A stretch of 64,000 nucleotides of DNA from CAWCAL01 sp963695075 (GTDB lineage: Bacteria; Actinomycetota; Acidimicrobiia; Acidimicrobiales; CAWCAL01). The position numbers were made by a program, and so were the translations under genes. The notes beneath the pieces are model-generated. The model was not told the DNA's origin. It worked only from the letters and a program-made list of their open reading frames with translations, and made no database searches. Position 1 is the stretch's first letter. Each line of letters begins with the position of its first letter. Of the stretch, positions 24,919 through 32,694 are shown piece after piece. The DNA lies in assembly GCA_963695075.1 (NCBI GenBank), contig CAVOFR010000005.1, forward strand, positions 434,001 to 498,000, in the 5' to 3' direction.

Positions 24919-26589
24919 TCAGTTCTCGACGGGGCAGCAGCGGTAGACCGCGGTTGCTGCCGCGTCCATGTCGGCCAGGAGCCCGCCCTGGGCTCGTTTG
25001 ATGGCGTCGAGGCCGGCGGCCTCGGAGAGGGCGAGCGGATCGACCGCGCCGGGTTCCGCGGCGCCCATCACCCAACGGACCCCTTCTTCGGCCACCTTCG
25101 CCGCGGCTTCTCGGGCGAACACGCGGGCCAGCGCGGCGAGCTCTTCGGCCGTGAACGTCCGGTCGGCCTTGGCGCTCAGGCCTTCGTCGGCCGCTGTCGC
25201 CGCTCGTCGGCACAGCGCGCCCGAACACTCGACCCACGCGACCAGTTCGCCCAGTCGGAACTGGAGGTGCTGATTGCGGGTCAGGCGGTGGACCCGCGAG
25301 GTCTCCATGATCTCGGCGAGAGCATGATGGGCGAGGGTCGCGACGTCGGCCCCGACCCCGGGATGGGCGGCGTGCAGGCCGTCGAGCTGGTCGGCGGCGT
25401 CGTGGTAGTACCGCCCGCGCGACTTCAGGTGCTGCTGCCAGCGATCGCGGCTGATGGTCATCTCCATGATCTCGGAGGTGCCCTCGTAGATCGTGGTGAT
25501 GCGCACGTCACGCTTGATCTTCTCGACCATGTACTCCTTGGTGTACCCGTAGCCGCCGTGGGCCTGGATGGCGGCTTCGGCTGCGGTGTTGCCGGCCTCG
25601 GTCGCCAGGTACTTGGCGATGGCGCCCTCGGTGTTGAGCATCTCCTCGCCGTCGTCGATCCGGGTGGCCGTCTCCTCGATGTAGGCCCGGGCCGCTTCGA
25701 GGCGGGCCGCGTGCGGGACGATCAGCTTGTGGGTGAAGCCCTGCTTCTCGGACAGCGGTGCCCCGGCCTGGATCCGTTCGGCCGAGTACTGCGCCGCCCG
25801 TCGCAGCGCCGCCCAGCCCGCGCCCAGACCGAAGGCGGCCACCATCAGGCGGGTGTACCCGAACACCGCCTGCGCTTGGGCCAGTCCCTGGCCCTCGACC
25901 CCGCCGACGACGCGGTCGACGTCGACCCGGACGTCCTGGAGGGAGAGCGCGGCGGTGTTGCTGGCGCGGATGCCGTGCTTGTCCTCGGGTTTGCCGTGGG
26001 TGAATCCGGGGGTGTCCCGGTCGACGACGAACCAGGTCGGTCCGTCCGGTGCCAGCGCCAGGATCGTGTAGAGATCCGCGTAGCCGCCGTTGGAGATCCA
26101 CTGCTTGTTGCCGGTGATCTCATAGCCGACCACCTCGTCGTTCTCCTCGATCCGCGTAGCCGTGGTCTTCATGGCCGCCAGGTCACTGCCCGCTTCGGGC
26201 TCGGTGGCGCCGTAGGCCATCAGGATGCCCTCCTCGGCGAGCCGGGTGAGCCAGAGCTCGCGCTGCTCCTCGGTGCCGCCGAACACGATCGGGTCCGAGC
26301 CGAGGAAGGTGGCCAGGACGCCGGTGGCGACACCGACGTCGACCGACGCCATCAGCTCGCACACCCGGTAGACGTCGAACGATCCGCCGCCCATTCCGCC
26401 GAAGTCCTCGGGGATGAACAGCAGCGAGATGCCGAGTTGCTCGCCGCACATGCCACGCACGATCTCCTCCGGGAACTCGTCGGCCGCGTCGAGCTCGAGC
26501 AGTCGGGCGTCGGCGAGCTCGCCTTCGGCGAACATCCCGATCGCGTCGAGGACCATCTCGAGCGTGTCCGGATCCAACCCACTGCTCAT
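24919..26589 (-). CDS. Acyl-CoA dehydrogenase
   Basis: FAD enzyme of 556 residues that introduces (or in reverse saturates) an alpha-beta double bond in acyl thioesters. Visible family signatures are YGATEPEAGSD, ITGNKQWISNGG (flavin/substrate loops), AHGGYGYTKEYMVEK and IYEGTSEI, where the Glu is the usual catalytic base position. The C-terminal 140 or so residues extend beyond the classic fold, as in the longer bacterial members. A strong GGGAGGAGC ribosome site precedes ATG 26589; the long upstream open frame is a shadow over gpsA. It ends 14 bp before the megasynthase start, so the two are likely co-transcribed. It could finish or desaturate the synthase product; this is inference. Confidence 0.92.
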   Translation of the reverse strand: MSSGLDPDTLEMVLDAIGMFAEGELADARLLELDAADEFPEEIVRGMCGEQLGISLLFIPEDFGGMGGGSFDVYRVCELMASVDVGVATGVLATFLGSDPIVFGGTEEQRELWLTRLAEEGILMAYGATEPEAGSDLAAMKTTATRIEENDEVVGYEITGNKQWISNGGYADLYTILALAPDGPTWFVVDRDTPGFTHGKPEDKHGIRASNTAALSLQDVRVDVDRVVGGVEGQGLAQAQAVFGYTRLMVAAFGLGAGWAALRRAAQYSAERIQAGAPLSEKQGFTHKLIVPHAARLEAARAYIEETATRIDDGEEMLNTEGAIAKYLATEAGNTAAEAAIQAHGGYGYTKEYMVEKIKRDVRITTIYEGTSEIMEMTISRDRWQQHLKSRGRYYHDAADQLDGLHAAHPGVGADVATLAHHALAEIMETSRVHRLTRNQHLQFRLGELVAWVECSGALCRRAATAADEGLSAKADRTFTAEELAALARVFAREAAAKVAEEGVRWVMGAAEPGAVDPLALSEAAGLDAIKRAQGGLLADMDAAATAVYRCCPVEN

Positions 26590-26629
26590 GTTCGTGCTCC
26601 TCCCGGGCGAGTCGACGTGCCGCCCATCG

Positions 26630-27643
26630 TCATCGGTGGTCCTGTTCGTCGCGGAGATCGCGATCGGTGAGGTCCAGTACCGCTTCTGCCGGGTCCTTGC
26701 CTTCGAAGAGCAGCGCACACACCTGCTCGGTGATCGGGAGCTCGACGCCGCAGCGGCGCCCGAGGTCGCGGGCCGACCGGCTCGTGGGCACGCCTTCGGC
26801 GACCTCGTGCATCTCGGCGCTGATCTGCTCGAGCGTCCTTCCCTCGCCGATCTGGACACCGAGTGTCCGGTTGCGTGAGAGGCTGCCGCCACAGGTGAGC
26901 ACCAGATCGCCCATGCCGGAGAGCCCGGCGAAGGTCTGGGGGTCCCCACCGCGGGCGACGCCCAGCCGGGTGATCTCGGCCAGCCCTCGGGTGACGATGG
27001 CCGCGTGGGTGTTCTGTCCGAACTCGAGCCCGTGGGCGACACCGGCGGCGATGGCCACGACGTTCTTGAGTGCGCCTCCGAGCTCGACGCTGACGATGTC
27101 ATCGCTCGAGTACACGCGGAACCGCCGGGTGGCGAACAGATCGCGGACCTCGAGGGTTCGCCGGCGGTCGGGCCCGGCTGCGACGACGGCGGTCGGAAGC
27201 CGTGCCGCGACCTCGCGGGCGAACGATGGTCCGGAGAGGGCGACGACCCGGTCGGCCGCAGCGCCGGCCTCGGCGAGGATCTGGTGGGGTGTCTCGAGCG
27301 TCTCGGCTTCGATGCCCTTGGAGACGGTGACGACGGCGGACGCCCGGGCCAGTGCCGCGCGCGCCTCGGCGAAGACGCTGCGGATGTGCTGGGTGGGGAC
27401 AGCGCTGACGATGACGTCAGCTCCGGCCAGCGCCTCGGCCAGGTCGGCCGTCGCGTGCAAGCCGGCGGGGAGTTCGACATCGGAGAGGAAGAGAGGGTTG
27501 CGGTGACGGGCGGCGATACCCGCGGCGACCTCTTCTTCGCGAGCCCACAGCACGGTGGGCAGGCCTTGATCGGCCAGGAGCTTGGCGAGGGCGGTACCCC
27601 ACGACCCTGCTCCGATGACGGTGGTGGTGCTCGGCGCGGCCAG
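26630..27643 (-). CDS. gpsA: NAD(P)-dependent glycerol-3-phosphate dehydrogenase
   Basis: Reduces dihydroxyacetone phosphate to sn-glycerol-3-phosphate for phospholipid backbone synthesis. The Rossmann motif GAGSWGTALAKLL is encoded at about 27565-27613, upstream of the first ATG-type start in frame, so the gene must begin earlier than ATG 27553. The only start-like codon between the upstream TAA and the motif is CTG 27643, preceded by a GGGGGGA tract, giving 337 residues, the usual GpsA length. Other family marks are SGPSFAREVA, the catalytic Lys in ALKNVVAIAAG and GLSGMGDLVLTC. It is 40 bp upstream of the acyl-CoA dehydrogenase gene, consistent with a lipid-synthesis context. Confidence 0.92.
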   Translation of the reverse strand: MAAPSTTTVIGAGSWGTALAKLLADQGLPTVLWAREEEVAAGIAARHRNPLFLSDVELPAGLHATADLAEALAGADVIVSAVPTQHIRSVFAEARAALARASAVVTVSKGIEAETLETPHQILAEAGAAADRVVALSGPSFAREVAARLPTAVVAAGPDRRRTLEVRDLFATRRFRVYSSDDIVSVELGGALKNVVAIAAGVAHGLEFGQNTHAAIVTRGLAEITRLGVARGGDPQTFAGLSGMGDLVLTCGGSLSRNRTLGVQIGEGRTLEQISAEMHEVAEGVPTSRSARDLGRRCGVELPITEQVCALLFEGKDPAEAVLDLTDRDLRDEQDHR

Positions 27644-27673
27644 CTCTTCCCCCCTTCGGGCCGGAGACGCGCG

Positions 27674-29083
27674 TTACGGTACGCGACCGCCAGGGTCATT
27701 GCCCCCTCGGAGCGCACCGAATGTCGGCGGGAGCACGATCGTGTCGGTCACCTCGACGGTCTGGAGCATGGCGCGGTCGTGGGTTACCAGGATGAGAGTG
27801 CCGGTGTAGCCGGCCAGCGCCAGCTCGAGCTGTTCGATCGCCCGGAGGTCCAGATGGTTGGTCGGTTCGTCGAGCACCAGGAGGTTGACCCCTTGGACGG
27901 CGAACTCGGCCAGCTGGGCCCTGGTGCGCTCCCCGGGTGACAGCGTGGCCGAGGAACGCCGGACGTGCTCGGCTTCGAGACCGAACTTGGCCAGTACGGA
28001 CCGGCTCTCGGACGGGGGGAGGTCGCAGGCGGCCGCGAACGCGTCGGCGATGGGCCGACCGGGGTCGAGTCCGAGCCGACGCTGGTCGAGCTCGCCGACC
28101 ACGACCGAGGGGCCCATCCGCCGTCGGCCCTCGTCGAGGGGGAGCGCCCCCAGCATCATGGCGAGCAGCGTGGACTTGCCGGTCCCGTTCGGGCCGACGA
28201 GTGCGATCCGTTCGCCCCACGAGATCAGGATGTCGATCGGCCCGAGCGTGAAGTCGCCCCGATGGGCCACTGCGTCGGCCAGCTCGATGACATCGTCGCC
28301 ACTACGCGGCGCGCCGGCCATCGCATAGCGGAGCTCCCAGCCCTCCCATGGCTTCTCGACCGGATCGAGACGTCGGATCGCCTCTTCGGTGGCCCCGGCC
28401 TTCCCCGCCTGCTTCTCGGACTGCTCGATCTGGTGGTGGCGGATGAACTTGTCACCGTCGCTGGGTCGCTTCCTGGCCCGGGCCGCGCCCCTCGTGGCCC
28501 ACTGTCGCTGGGTCTGGGCTCGACGCCGTAGCCGATCGCGTTGGGCCTGGTACTGCTCGTGGTCCTCCTCGGCGTGCTGGCGTCGGGTGGCCTGCTTACC
28601 CACGTAGCCGGCCCAGCCTCCGCCGTAGGTGGACGCCGTTCGGTGGTGTTCGTGGAGCTCGATCACGTCGGTGACGACCCGCTCGAGCAGGACCCGATCG
28701 TGCGAGACGAGGACGGTCCCGCCCGCTCGTTCGGCGGTGATGAACGACTCGAGCCGGACGAGTCCGTCCGGGTCCAGGTTGTTCGACGGCTCGTCGAGGA
28801 GGACCACGTCGACCTGCGTGAGCAGCACGGCGGCGAGGGACATGCGGGCCGCTTCACCGCCCGACAGGACCGCCGACGGCCGATCGAGCAGGTCGGCTCC
28901 GAGCCCGACGTCCGCGGCGATGTCGGGGAGGCGGGCGTCGAAGTCGTGGCCACCGATGGCGAGCCACCGCGTGAGCGCGGTGTCGTAGGCGTCGCTCGCT
29001 CCGGCTTCGAGGTCGGCCAGAGCCAGGGTCGATCGGTCCAGCTCCTCCTGGGCCCGGGTGACTCCGGTCCGACGGGCAAGCAC
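27674..29083 (-). CDS. ABC-F family ATPase, N-terminally truncated (lacks first Walker A)
   Basis: ABC-F proteins carry two ABC domains and act on ribosomes rather than in transport. Here the first domain begins after its P-loop: LSGGEAARMSL and LLDEPSNNLD are present but no GxxGxGKS precedes them. The linker is basic, and the second domain is complete (GPNGTGKSTLL, LSPGERTRAQL, LLDEPTNHLD). In-frame codons continue upstream of GTG 29083 as RGLLSGSETVRAV, family-like sequence, to a TAA inside the hairpin at 29129. So roughly the first 70 to 80 residues have been lost. It may be a decaying gene, or a shortened protein may still be made. Confidence 0.82.
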   Translation of the reverse strand: MLARRTGVTRAQEELDRSTLALADLEAGASDAYDTALTRWLAIGGHDFDARLPDIAADVGLGADLLDRPSAVLSGGEAARMSLAAVLLTQVDVVLLDEPSNNLDPDGLVRLESFITAERAGGTVLVSHDRVLLERVVTDVIELHEHHRTASTYGGGWAGYVGKQATRRQHAEEDHEQYQAQRDRLRRRAQTQRQWATRGAARARKRPSDGDKFIRHHQIEQSEKQAGKAGATEEAIRRLDPVEKPWEGWELRYAMAGAPRSGDDVIELADAVAHRGDFTLGPIDILISWGERIALVGPNGTGKSTLLAMMLGALPLDEGRRRMGPSVVVGELDQRRLGLDPGRPIADAFAAACDLPPSESRSVLAKFGLEAEHVRRSSATLSPGERTRAQLAEFAVQGVNLLVLDEPTNHLDLRAIEQLELALAGYTGTLILVTHDRAMLQTVEVTDTIVLPPTFGALRGGNDPGGRVP

Positions 29084-29128
29084 TGCTCGGACGGTCTCGC
29101 TCCCGGAGAGGAGCCCCCGAGCAAGTTG

Positions 29129-29161
29129 AGTGCGTTATCGGGGACAGACCCCCAACGCACT
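29129..29161. repeat. Dispersed hairpin element, class with GGGGACAGACCCC core
   Basis: AGTGCGTT (29129-29136) pairs with AACGCACT (29154-29161), and an inner GGGG/CCCC stem flanks ACAGA. It is nearly identical to one half of the element at 61403-61466. It lies between the stop of a minus-strand gene at 29169 and the broken 5' end of the ABC-F gene, and supplies the stop codon that ends the ABC-F frame upstream. Confidence 0.8.
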
Positions 29162-29168
29162 GGCGCTG

Positions 29169-29618
29169 TCAGGCGATCTCGAGGCTGGCCAGAACCGTAT
29201 TGATCGACTGGAGCAGGAACGTCCGGCGGGCGTAGGAACCCAGCACGACGTACAGGCAGAACGCCCGCCCGGCCTCGTTGCAGAAGATCTGCGCACCGCC
29301 CTGGCCGGGCAGCGGCCGTTGCAGCGTGTCCGGGTCGAAGTCGCTCGACTGAAGCGAGCGGGGTACACCGATGCGCTCGAACTGGCGTGTCGTGGCCTGC
29401 TCGGGATCGAACTCGAACAGGACGATCAGGATCGCGCTCGATCCCATACCGAAGGTGGCGCCCCCGCCATAGTCACCCCGATCCTGGGGCAGACCGAAGT
29501 TGGCGACGTGGAGGAGGGCGCGTGCGGTCGCTCCGTCCTCGGACGGGCGCTGGAAGATCTCCGCGTCCCAACCCGACGGTACTTCGACCGAGAGACCCCG
29601 GTCGGAGATCCGGGTCAT
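29169..29618 (-). CDS. Small conserved-looking protein of unknown function
   Basis: 149 residues, no signal peptide or membrane segment. It opens with MTRISDRGLSVEVPSGWDAE, a VPxGW beta-strand style seen in PsbP/DUF1795-like proteins, but the family is not certain. ATG 29618 is preceded by GAGGAGC; the longer upstream frame overlaps the preceding gene and is not needed. It is the last gene of the mau-like operon and ends just before the 29129 hairpin. Confidence 0.7.
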   Translation of the reverse strand: MTRISDRGLSVEVPSGWDAEIFQRPSEDGATARALLHVANFGLPQDRGDYGGGATFGMGSSAILIVLFEFDPEQATTRQFERIGVPRSLQSSDFDPDTLQRPLPGQGGAQIFCNEAGRAFCLYVVLGSYARRTFLLQSINTVLASLEIA

Positions 29619-29652
29619 GGGCGCTCCTCGGGGTGATGCATCGGGTCGAGGG

Positions 29653-30240
29653 TCATGCGGTCGCCACGATGGCCACGAATACCCCGGCTTGGGCGGCGAT
29701 GGCGGCTCGACGAGCAACCGGGTAGAGGTTCTGCATCTGGCGATGGCGGCGGACCAGGGCCGAGGTCTGATCCACCCCGGTCATGGCCAGCACCGGAAGC
29801 CCTCGGGCCAGACCGAAGACGGCACCGACGACGGCCCCGAGGAGCGGGCTGGCCGTCAGCGCTGCGGCGGCGAGCATGAGGTGCACGGCACCCGAGACGA
29901 TGATCGTGACCACGGCGACGCCGAGCTGGAACCCGAATCCGATGCCGTAGACCCATCCCCGGAACGAGTCGAGCCAGTCCTCGTTCACCTGGCGGTGGAG
30001 CGAGGGCAGTAGGGGCTCGTCCCACCGCCAGTCGCTGACGAGCCCGATGAGTGCGACCGCGGCCGACAATGCATAGAGCGCCGGCGTTCCGAGGATGGCC
30101 TGGATGGCCATCCCGATCGTCCCGAACAGCACGCCGACCGTGGCGCCGCCGAGTGTCGATCCGACGATGTACGCCGAGACGGTGAGCCACCAGCGTTGTC
30201 CTCGTCCCCGCTCGCCGAGCGGGGTGATGCTGGAGAGCAT
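29653..30240 (-). CDS. Multipass membrane protein in the mau-like operon
   Basis: 195 residues with about four to five hydrophobic segments, no cysteines, and a central amphipathic stretch (SLHRQVNEDWLDSFRGW). It is not recognised as DsbD/CcdA because the paired cysteines of that family are absent. It begins 9 bases after the stop of a 24-residue membrane peptide and is followed 34 bases later by the small soluble gene. Context suggests a role in export or maturation of the Cys-rich protein encoded upstream, but this is inference. Confidence 0.75.
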   Translation of the reverse strand: MLSSITPLGERGRGQRWWLTVSAYIVGSTLGGATVGVLFGTIGMAIQAILGTPALYALSAAVALIGLVSDWRWDEPLLPSLHRQVNEDWLDSFRGWVYGIGFGFQLGVAVVTIIVSGAVHLMLAAAALTASPLLGAVVGAVFGLARGLPVLAMTGVDQTSALVRRHRQMQNLYPVARRAAIAAQAGVFVAIVATA

Positions 30241-30249
30241 CGACTCGCC

Positions 30250-30324
30250 TCAGGGGGACCAACTCGATCGGACTGCCGCCACGATCGCGGCCAGGAGACA
30301 CATGGCGAAGACGATCGGGTTCAC
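30250..30324 (-). CDS. 24-residue single-helix membrane peptide
   Basis: GTG 30324 overlaps the stop of the thioredoxin-like gene as GTGA, and the frame runs 24 codons to TGA at 30250. The product begins MNPIVFAMCLLAAIVAAV and ends in a short SSWSP tail, so it is almost entirely one transmembrane helix. The following gene starts 9 bases later. Placement with a coupled start in a tightly packed operon argues that it is translated; at this length coding statistics cannot prove it. Confidence 0.5.
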   Translation of the reverse strand: MNPIVFAMCLLAAIVAAVRSSWSP

Positions 30325-31106
30325 CGCTCCGAGTCCCCGGATGCTTCGACCGCCTCGGGGTGAAGGCTGGGATCGTCCGGCCCGATGCCGGCCGCGAGGA
30401 GTTCCTGGTCGATGCGGGCTTCACGCAGGCTGCCACGACTCAGGACGGGGCGACGCCGCTCGTCCGCGCCGCCGGAGCGTTGGGCGGCCGCCCGGTTGTC
30501 CTCCATCGCCCGCCGGAGCAGCTCGAGCACGTGCGGCCAGTTGGTCGCCGCACCTTCGCCGACGACCGATCCGGTGGGCCCGTCGACCAGGATGAAGTAC
30601 GGGGCCACCGGGACCCCGAAGTCGTCCCATGCGGCGCTGGACATCACGGTCGGTATCGACGCGGGAGCGAGGTCGGCGACCGACGACTCGCTCTCGTCCG
30701 CGGGGCTCTTGGTCACGGCGACGAGCCGGGTGTCGATGCCGGGCAGGTCGTCGGCTTCGCCCGATCCGAAGGCGTCCCAGAACTCGCGGCAGGTGAGGCA
30801 ACCGCTGGAGAGGAAGGCGATCAGCGTGCTGTGCGGCACGCCGGTGACCGCGAGATGGATGGCGCCTCCGGCGGGTGTGCGGCCCGAGAGGTCGGCGGCG
30901 TTTCCGGTGGTGTCGGCGGGATCGGTGACCCCCTCCCCGGTGGTGAAGGTCGGCCCGGTCGACGGCCTGCCCGCGGCCGACGGGTCGAGGTTGGCGCCGA
31001 GGTCGTGGAGCGCGTGGAGAATGTCGGCGTGGCTGCGCAGGAGCCCGACGACGAGGATCGCCAGCAGACCCACGACGACGGTGAGCGCCACGACCAGGGC
31101 CGTCAT
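30321..31106 (-). CDS. Membrane-anchored thioredoxin-like protein (MauD-like)
   Basis: 261 residues with an N-terminal helix (about 3-23) and a thioredoxin-fold region containing SSGCLTCREFW (Cys103/Cys106), where the redox pair is CxxC. The later cis-Pro region is APYFILVDG. MauD proteins help form disulfides in the methylamine dehydrogenase light chain, and here the gene sits directly after a light-chain-like gene (TGAGATG junction). A charged C-terminal extension of about 50 residues is atypical. Oxidase or isomerase activity toward the Cys-rich neighbour is the natural hypothesis. Confidence 0.8.
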   Translation of the reverse strand: MTALVVALTVVVGLLAILVVGLLRSHADILHALHDLGANLDPSAAGRPSTGPTFTTGEGVTDPADTTGNAADLSGRTPAGGAIHLAVTGVPHSTLIAFLSSGCLTCREFWDAFGSGEADDLPGIDTRLVAVTKSPADESESSVADLAPASIPTVMSSAAWDDFGVPVAPYFILVDGPTGSVVGEGAATNWPHVLELLRRAMEDNRAAAQRSGGADERRRPVLSRGSLREARIDQELLAAGIGPDDPSLHPEAVEASGDSER

Positions 31107-31107
31107 C

Positions 31108-32694
31108 TCAGCGGGTCACGGTCCGGCAGCCCAACAGGGTGTTGGGACTCCCGGAGTTGTTGATGGCGTATACGCAGAGCTTGTGGCGTCCGGCGGGGAG
31201 GGCGATCTGTTCGTCGAACCCGTGCTTGGTGCCGAAGCCCGGATGGGCGCCTGCCACGTCCCTGCGGACGGCGTCGGCCTTGAATCCGGCGAGCCACTTG
31301 CCGTCGAGGTAGACACGGATCGTGACCGGGCGTGAGGTGTCCGGGTCGATGCTCCAGCCGCGGACCCTGACCTTCGCTCCCGGCGTCGTCACCTTCTCCA
31401 GGTAGCCGAACGGGACCCGGCCTCCCGGCTTGGGCTTGGGATCGGGTTGGGATCCGCCTCCGATCGTGACGGTGCGACTCCCGAGTTCGCGGTCGGACCC
31501 GGAGCCCTTGGCGTCGATGGCGAACACTTTCACCTCATGGCGGCCCGGTCCCACCGGGACCACCCGGTCGAAGCCGTGCTCGGCGCCGAATCCCGGGTTG
31601 GCCTTGGCGACATCGGGCCGGCGGACGTTGGCCGTGATCCCCGCGGCCCATTTGCCGTCGACGTAGGTCCGAATCTTGACGGGGCCGGTGGTGTCGGGAT
31701 CGATCGCCCAGCCCTTGACACGGACGCCCCCCGAAGTCGCCGCGATGGTCTCGACTCGGCCGCGCACCGATCCGCCGACCTTCACGGTGCGGCAACCGAG
31801 GAGAGTGTTGGAGCCTCCGCCGGCCCTGTTGAGCGCGTAGACGCAGACCTTGTGTGAGCCGCTCCCCAGCGGCACGGTGACGTTGAAGCCGTGGTTCTTG
31901 CCATAGCTGGCGTGAGTGGTCGCCAGATGGTGCCGCGTGCGGTTGGCGTCGGCCGCCGTCACGAACTTGTCGTCGACGTAGATGTGGATCTTGGCGGCAG
32001 CGGTGGTGTCGGGGTCGACCGCCCAGCCGGTCAGCCTGACCCTCTTCGCTTCGACCTTGGCCGAGATGAGCCGTCCGGACGGACCGCCGTGGAGACAGGG
32101 CCGATCGTGGAACCGGGTGTTGTTGTCGGTGGCGCTGGCGGTGGTGCACTCGCCGGGGAACATGTTCCACGGTGGCGAGCAGGTGATGACCCGGCAGATG
32201 ATCGGACCGACGCAGATCGTGTCGTTGTTGCACTGCCCGTATCGGAACTTCGTGCATCCCGACTTGCGGTTGTTGCAGTCCTTGTGGGCGCAGCCGCAGG
32301 CTGTTCCGCTGCACGATCCCTCGCAGACCCCATTGCTGCCGCAGCCACATCCTCTGCAGGCCGCATTGCAGTCGTAGTAGTAACGGGGACCCGAGCCGCA
32401 GAACCCCGAGCCGTCGGCCTTCCACCAGCCGGCGACCGTGGTTCCGGGCGGGCAGGTGTTCTTCCCGAAAAGCGTGCAACATGGCTCGGTGTAGCCGTCG
32501 CAACAGGTGGAGTTGCAGTCGCACTTGTAGTTGCTGCAGTTGCAGATGGCTGCGTAGGCCGACCGGGGTCGCAGCACGTAGTTGGCCGGGCCGACCGCCA
32601 TCGCCGTGCCGACCATGGCCGTGCGCGTCAGGAACTTGCGGCGGCTGTCGATCTTGGACAGCGCCGTGGCGGCGCGGTCGACGAGGCGGGTCAC
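31108..32694 (-). CDS. Tat-exported Cys-rich protein, methylamine-dehydrogenase-light-chain-like, with three C-terminal repeats
   Basis: 528 residues. A Tat signal (DSRRKFLTRTAM) leads into a region with more than 25 cysteines at about 51-200. The segment CCDGYTEPCC and CPPGTTVAGWW resembles the MauA light chain around its first cofactor Trp (W90/W91 here). A second cofactor Trp is not seen where expected; the nearest is W176. Then come three repeats of about 85-90 residues, each with a GWxxDPDT motif, a vYvDGkw strand, HGFxxxxP and a C-terminal cRTV strand. Similar repeats occur in secreted actinobacterial proteins. GTG 32694 overlaps the MauE-like stop (GTGA). Catalytic activity should not be assumed. 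Confidence 0.78.
   Translation of the reverse strand: MTRLVDRAATALSKIDSRRKFLTRTAMVGTAMAVGPANYVLRPRSAYAAICNCSNYKCDCNSTCCDGYTEPCCTLFGKNTCPPGTTVAGWWKADGSGFCGSGPRYYYDCNAACRGCGCGSNGVCEGSCSGTACGCAHKDCNNRKSGCTKFRYGQCNNDTICVGPIICRVITCSPPWNMFPGECTTASATDNNTRFHDRPCLHGGPSGRLISAKVEAKRVRLTGWAVDPDTTAAAKIHIYVDDKFVTAADANRTRHHLATTHASYGKNHGFNVTVPLGSGSHKVCVYALNRAGGGSNTLLGCRTVKVGGSVRGRVETIAATSGGVRVKGWAIDPDTTGPVKIRTYVDGKWAAGITANVRRPDVAKANPGFGAEHGFDRVVPVGPGRHEVKVFAIDAKGSGSDRELGSRTVTIGGGSQPDPKPKPGGRVPFGYLEKVTTPGAKVRVRGWSIDPDTSRPVTIRVYLDGKWLAGFKADAVRRDVAGAHPGFGTKHGFDEQIALPAGRHKLCVYAINNSGSPNTLLGCRTVTR

Noticed and set aside
24919..27717. One 932-codon frame joining acyl-CoA dehydrogenase to an upstream extension
   Set aside because: The upstream part runs out of frame over gpsA and has no family likeness; a strong ribosome site marks the true start at 26589.
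31108..32694. Functional methylamine dehydrogenase
   Set aside because: No heavy chain, MauG or electron acceptor gene is present and the second cofactor Trp is not in the expected place; only a light-chain-like fold is claimed.
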